The position numbers and the translations under genes were made by a program. A stretch of 64,000 bases of DNA from positions 282,538 to 346,537 of the forward strand of contig JAODUP010000423.1 in assembly GCA_025642065.1 (NCBI GenBank). Direction: 5' to 3'. Source of the stretch: Paralvinella palmiformis (taxonomy: Eukaryota > Annelida > Polychaeta > Terebellida > Alvinellidae). The stretch's first letter is position 1. Each line of letters begins with the position of its first letter. Positions 62,819-64,000 of this stretch are shown in pieces. Below the pieces are notes generated by a model. The model was not told where the DNA came from and ran no database searches. It saw nothing but the letters and a program-made list of their open reading frames with translations.

Positions 62819-63012
62819 GTGAATTTATATAGCGCCCTATCCAGATAAATAGCTGCTCTAAGGCGTTTTCTAGTATTATTATCCCTCACTCAGACCTGTT
62901 TCAATATAGCACACACCTCAACTCCCTGGGTGGTATACAATACATGCTGCCATTTAGGCACGAAGCGTTACTCATATACATAGCCATCACGTCCTGTCAA
63001 GTTCCCATTTCT
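62770..63012 (-). mobile_element. tRNA-derived SINE, group II, head truncated
   Basis: On the minus strand: TGGTTCATTCAACCAG, GACAGGACGTGATGGCTATG, CAGGTCTGAGTGAGGGATAA, GGGCGCTATATAAATTC, then an (ATT)n tail (62785-62817). The tRNA-like head is replaced at 63012 by a group I body in opposite orientation. Confidence 0.8.
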
Positions 63013-63117
63013 GGTTGAATGAACCAGTCGTCGAATCTCGGCTTGGGCATATCTGAAGGGTGTTTTAACTTTGACTTGGCCGTAAAAAGGTGGCCATAAA
63101 ACATCAATCAACATCAT
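63013..63117 (+). mobile_element. SINE group I body and 3' module
   Basis: TCGAATCTCGGCTTGGGCATATCTGAAGGG, then GTGGCCATAAAACATCAATC and a CATCATC tail. It abuts the group II copy at 63012 with opposite orientation, so one was inserted into or recombined with the other. Confidence 0.75.
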
Positions 63118-63535
63118 CTTATTATTATTATTGAAATATTACTTAACCATCAACCTGGTATAAGAAGACCAAGTTTACACAACTGTGGCTTTGTCGAAGA
63201 GTGAGATGAGGTGGTTCTCAAATTATGAGTCAGTCTCCATTACATATCCGGAATACATTGATATTAGACATTTGACGTGAAGTCGATCAATACGCCTAGA
63301 CCCGTTGTGACACGAAGGAAGCCCATTAATAGGGGCTATATGAAGGGTCCCATTTACAGATCGTATTGTGTTAGGTCACTGTTTGAAATCGATGACCTGC
63401 CTAGTTTTAAACGGACCGTTAGTCTTTCTCTGTGTTTTCGTGCAGTTAATGAGTGTGTGAGTGATGCTAAACATTACATAGAACCGTTCCTGTCTGTGAC
63501 TGTTTATTTCTTCGCTTTTCATATGTTTTTCTTCC

Positions 63536-63587
<52 letters not shown>

Positions 63588-63763
63588 TGTCTCTCTTTCA
63601 CCCACTCACTCTCTGTCTTTCTCTCGTTCTGTCTGGCTGTATGTCTGTCACTTTGGCTGTCTGCATGGAAATAAGCATAAACAAGAATACTAATTAAGAC
63701 ACCTAAATTTAATTCCGTATGTCCAGCTGCATTTTGATAGGTTGAGGCAATATTGTTTATAGA

Positions 63764-63835
<72 letters not shown>

Positions 63836-64000
63836 GTGTGCCTGCCTGCCCGCCTGCAGGACCGCCTGCCTACCTGCGTGCCTGTATGTATATATGTAGG
63901 TATGTCTATCTGGTATAATCATCAGCTAACCAACTATCCCCGTATGTGTCCAGGTGTCGTTTCAATGATTGATGTGGGGGTTGCTTGTCACCGATGCCGC

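Larger units (their letters stand above)
59282..64000. other. Repeat-rich region without a supported gene
   Basis: Apart from the SINEs and simple repeats listed ((CT)n at 63540-63583 and 63764-63800, (GT)n at 63805-63832, (GC/GT)n near 61656-61693), I see no exon with recognisable protein content. The open frame at 63277-63693 runs into a (CT)n tract and has no recognisable domain. Sequence from 59282 to 60270 is unique-looking but anonymous. Confidence 0.5.

Noticed and set aside
63277..63693. 138-codon plus-strand open frame
   Set aside because: Half of it is a (CT)n tract read as Ser-Leu repeats, and the rest has no recognisable motif.

Overview
The window is intron-rich, AT-rich eukaryotic nuclear DNA. 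Its genes, spliceosomal GT-AG introns, decayed LINEs, tRNA-derived SINEs and many (AT)n/(CA)n tracts point to an invertebrate animal. A lophotrochozoan, probably a mollusc, is my best guess; this is inferred from overall texture, not from a diagnostic marker. Four protein-coding genes could be reconstructed exon by exon with consistent reading phase.

Layout: (1) SEC23IP, + strand, 1144-22942, 18 visible exons, a COPII-associated DDHD/phospholipase A1-family protein. A broken LINE lies in intron 1, and the protein has a long C-terminal hexapeptide-repeat extension. (2) LSS, lanosterol synthase, - strand, 38670-26630, 20 exons, a complete 752-residue reading frame with every intron phase closing. 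(3) CYP51, lanosterol 14-alpha-demethylase, + strand, 44630-50782, 11 exons, a complete 498-residue frame. (4) A CCDC34-like coiled-coil protein, - strand, 53675-52241, 3 exons, 304 residues. SEC23IP/LSS are tail-to-tail, LSS/CYP51 head-to-head, and CYP51/CCDC34 tail-to-tail.

The main biological point is that LSS (oxidosqualene to lanosterol) and CYP51 (first demethylation of lanosterol) catalyse consecutive steps and sit divergently, about 6 kb apart. The space between them holds a 91-bp minisatellite, a SINE, a deleted hAT transposon with recognisable ends, and a short DNA element with clustered ATTCGCCC octamers. The CYP51 side has a CRE-like site and a CCAAT box.

The rest is repeat-rich. 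A hAT-type MITE family (ends CAGACATGGGGTCAATTC) has six copies, four with 8-bp target duplications (one exact, three 7/8). Three tRNA-derived SINE groups share modules. There are two LINE reverse-transcriptase remnants, possible Tc1/pogo-like repeats and a 278-bp (GAGT)n tract. In LSS, a SINE tail and a MITE end lie 7 and 15 nt from 3' splice sites. The right-hand 10 kb (53.7-64 kb) contains no gene I can support, only repeats and one likely pseudogene fragment.
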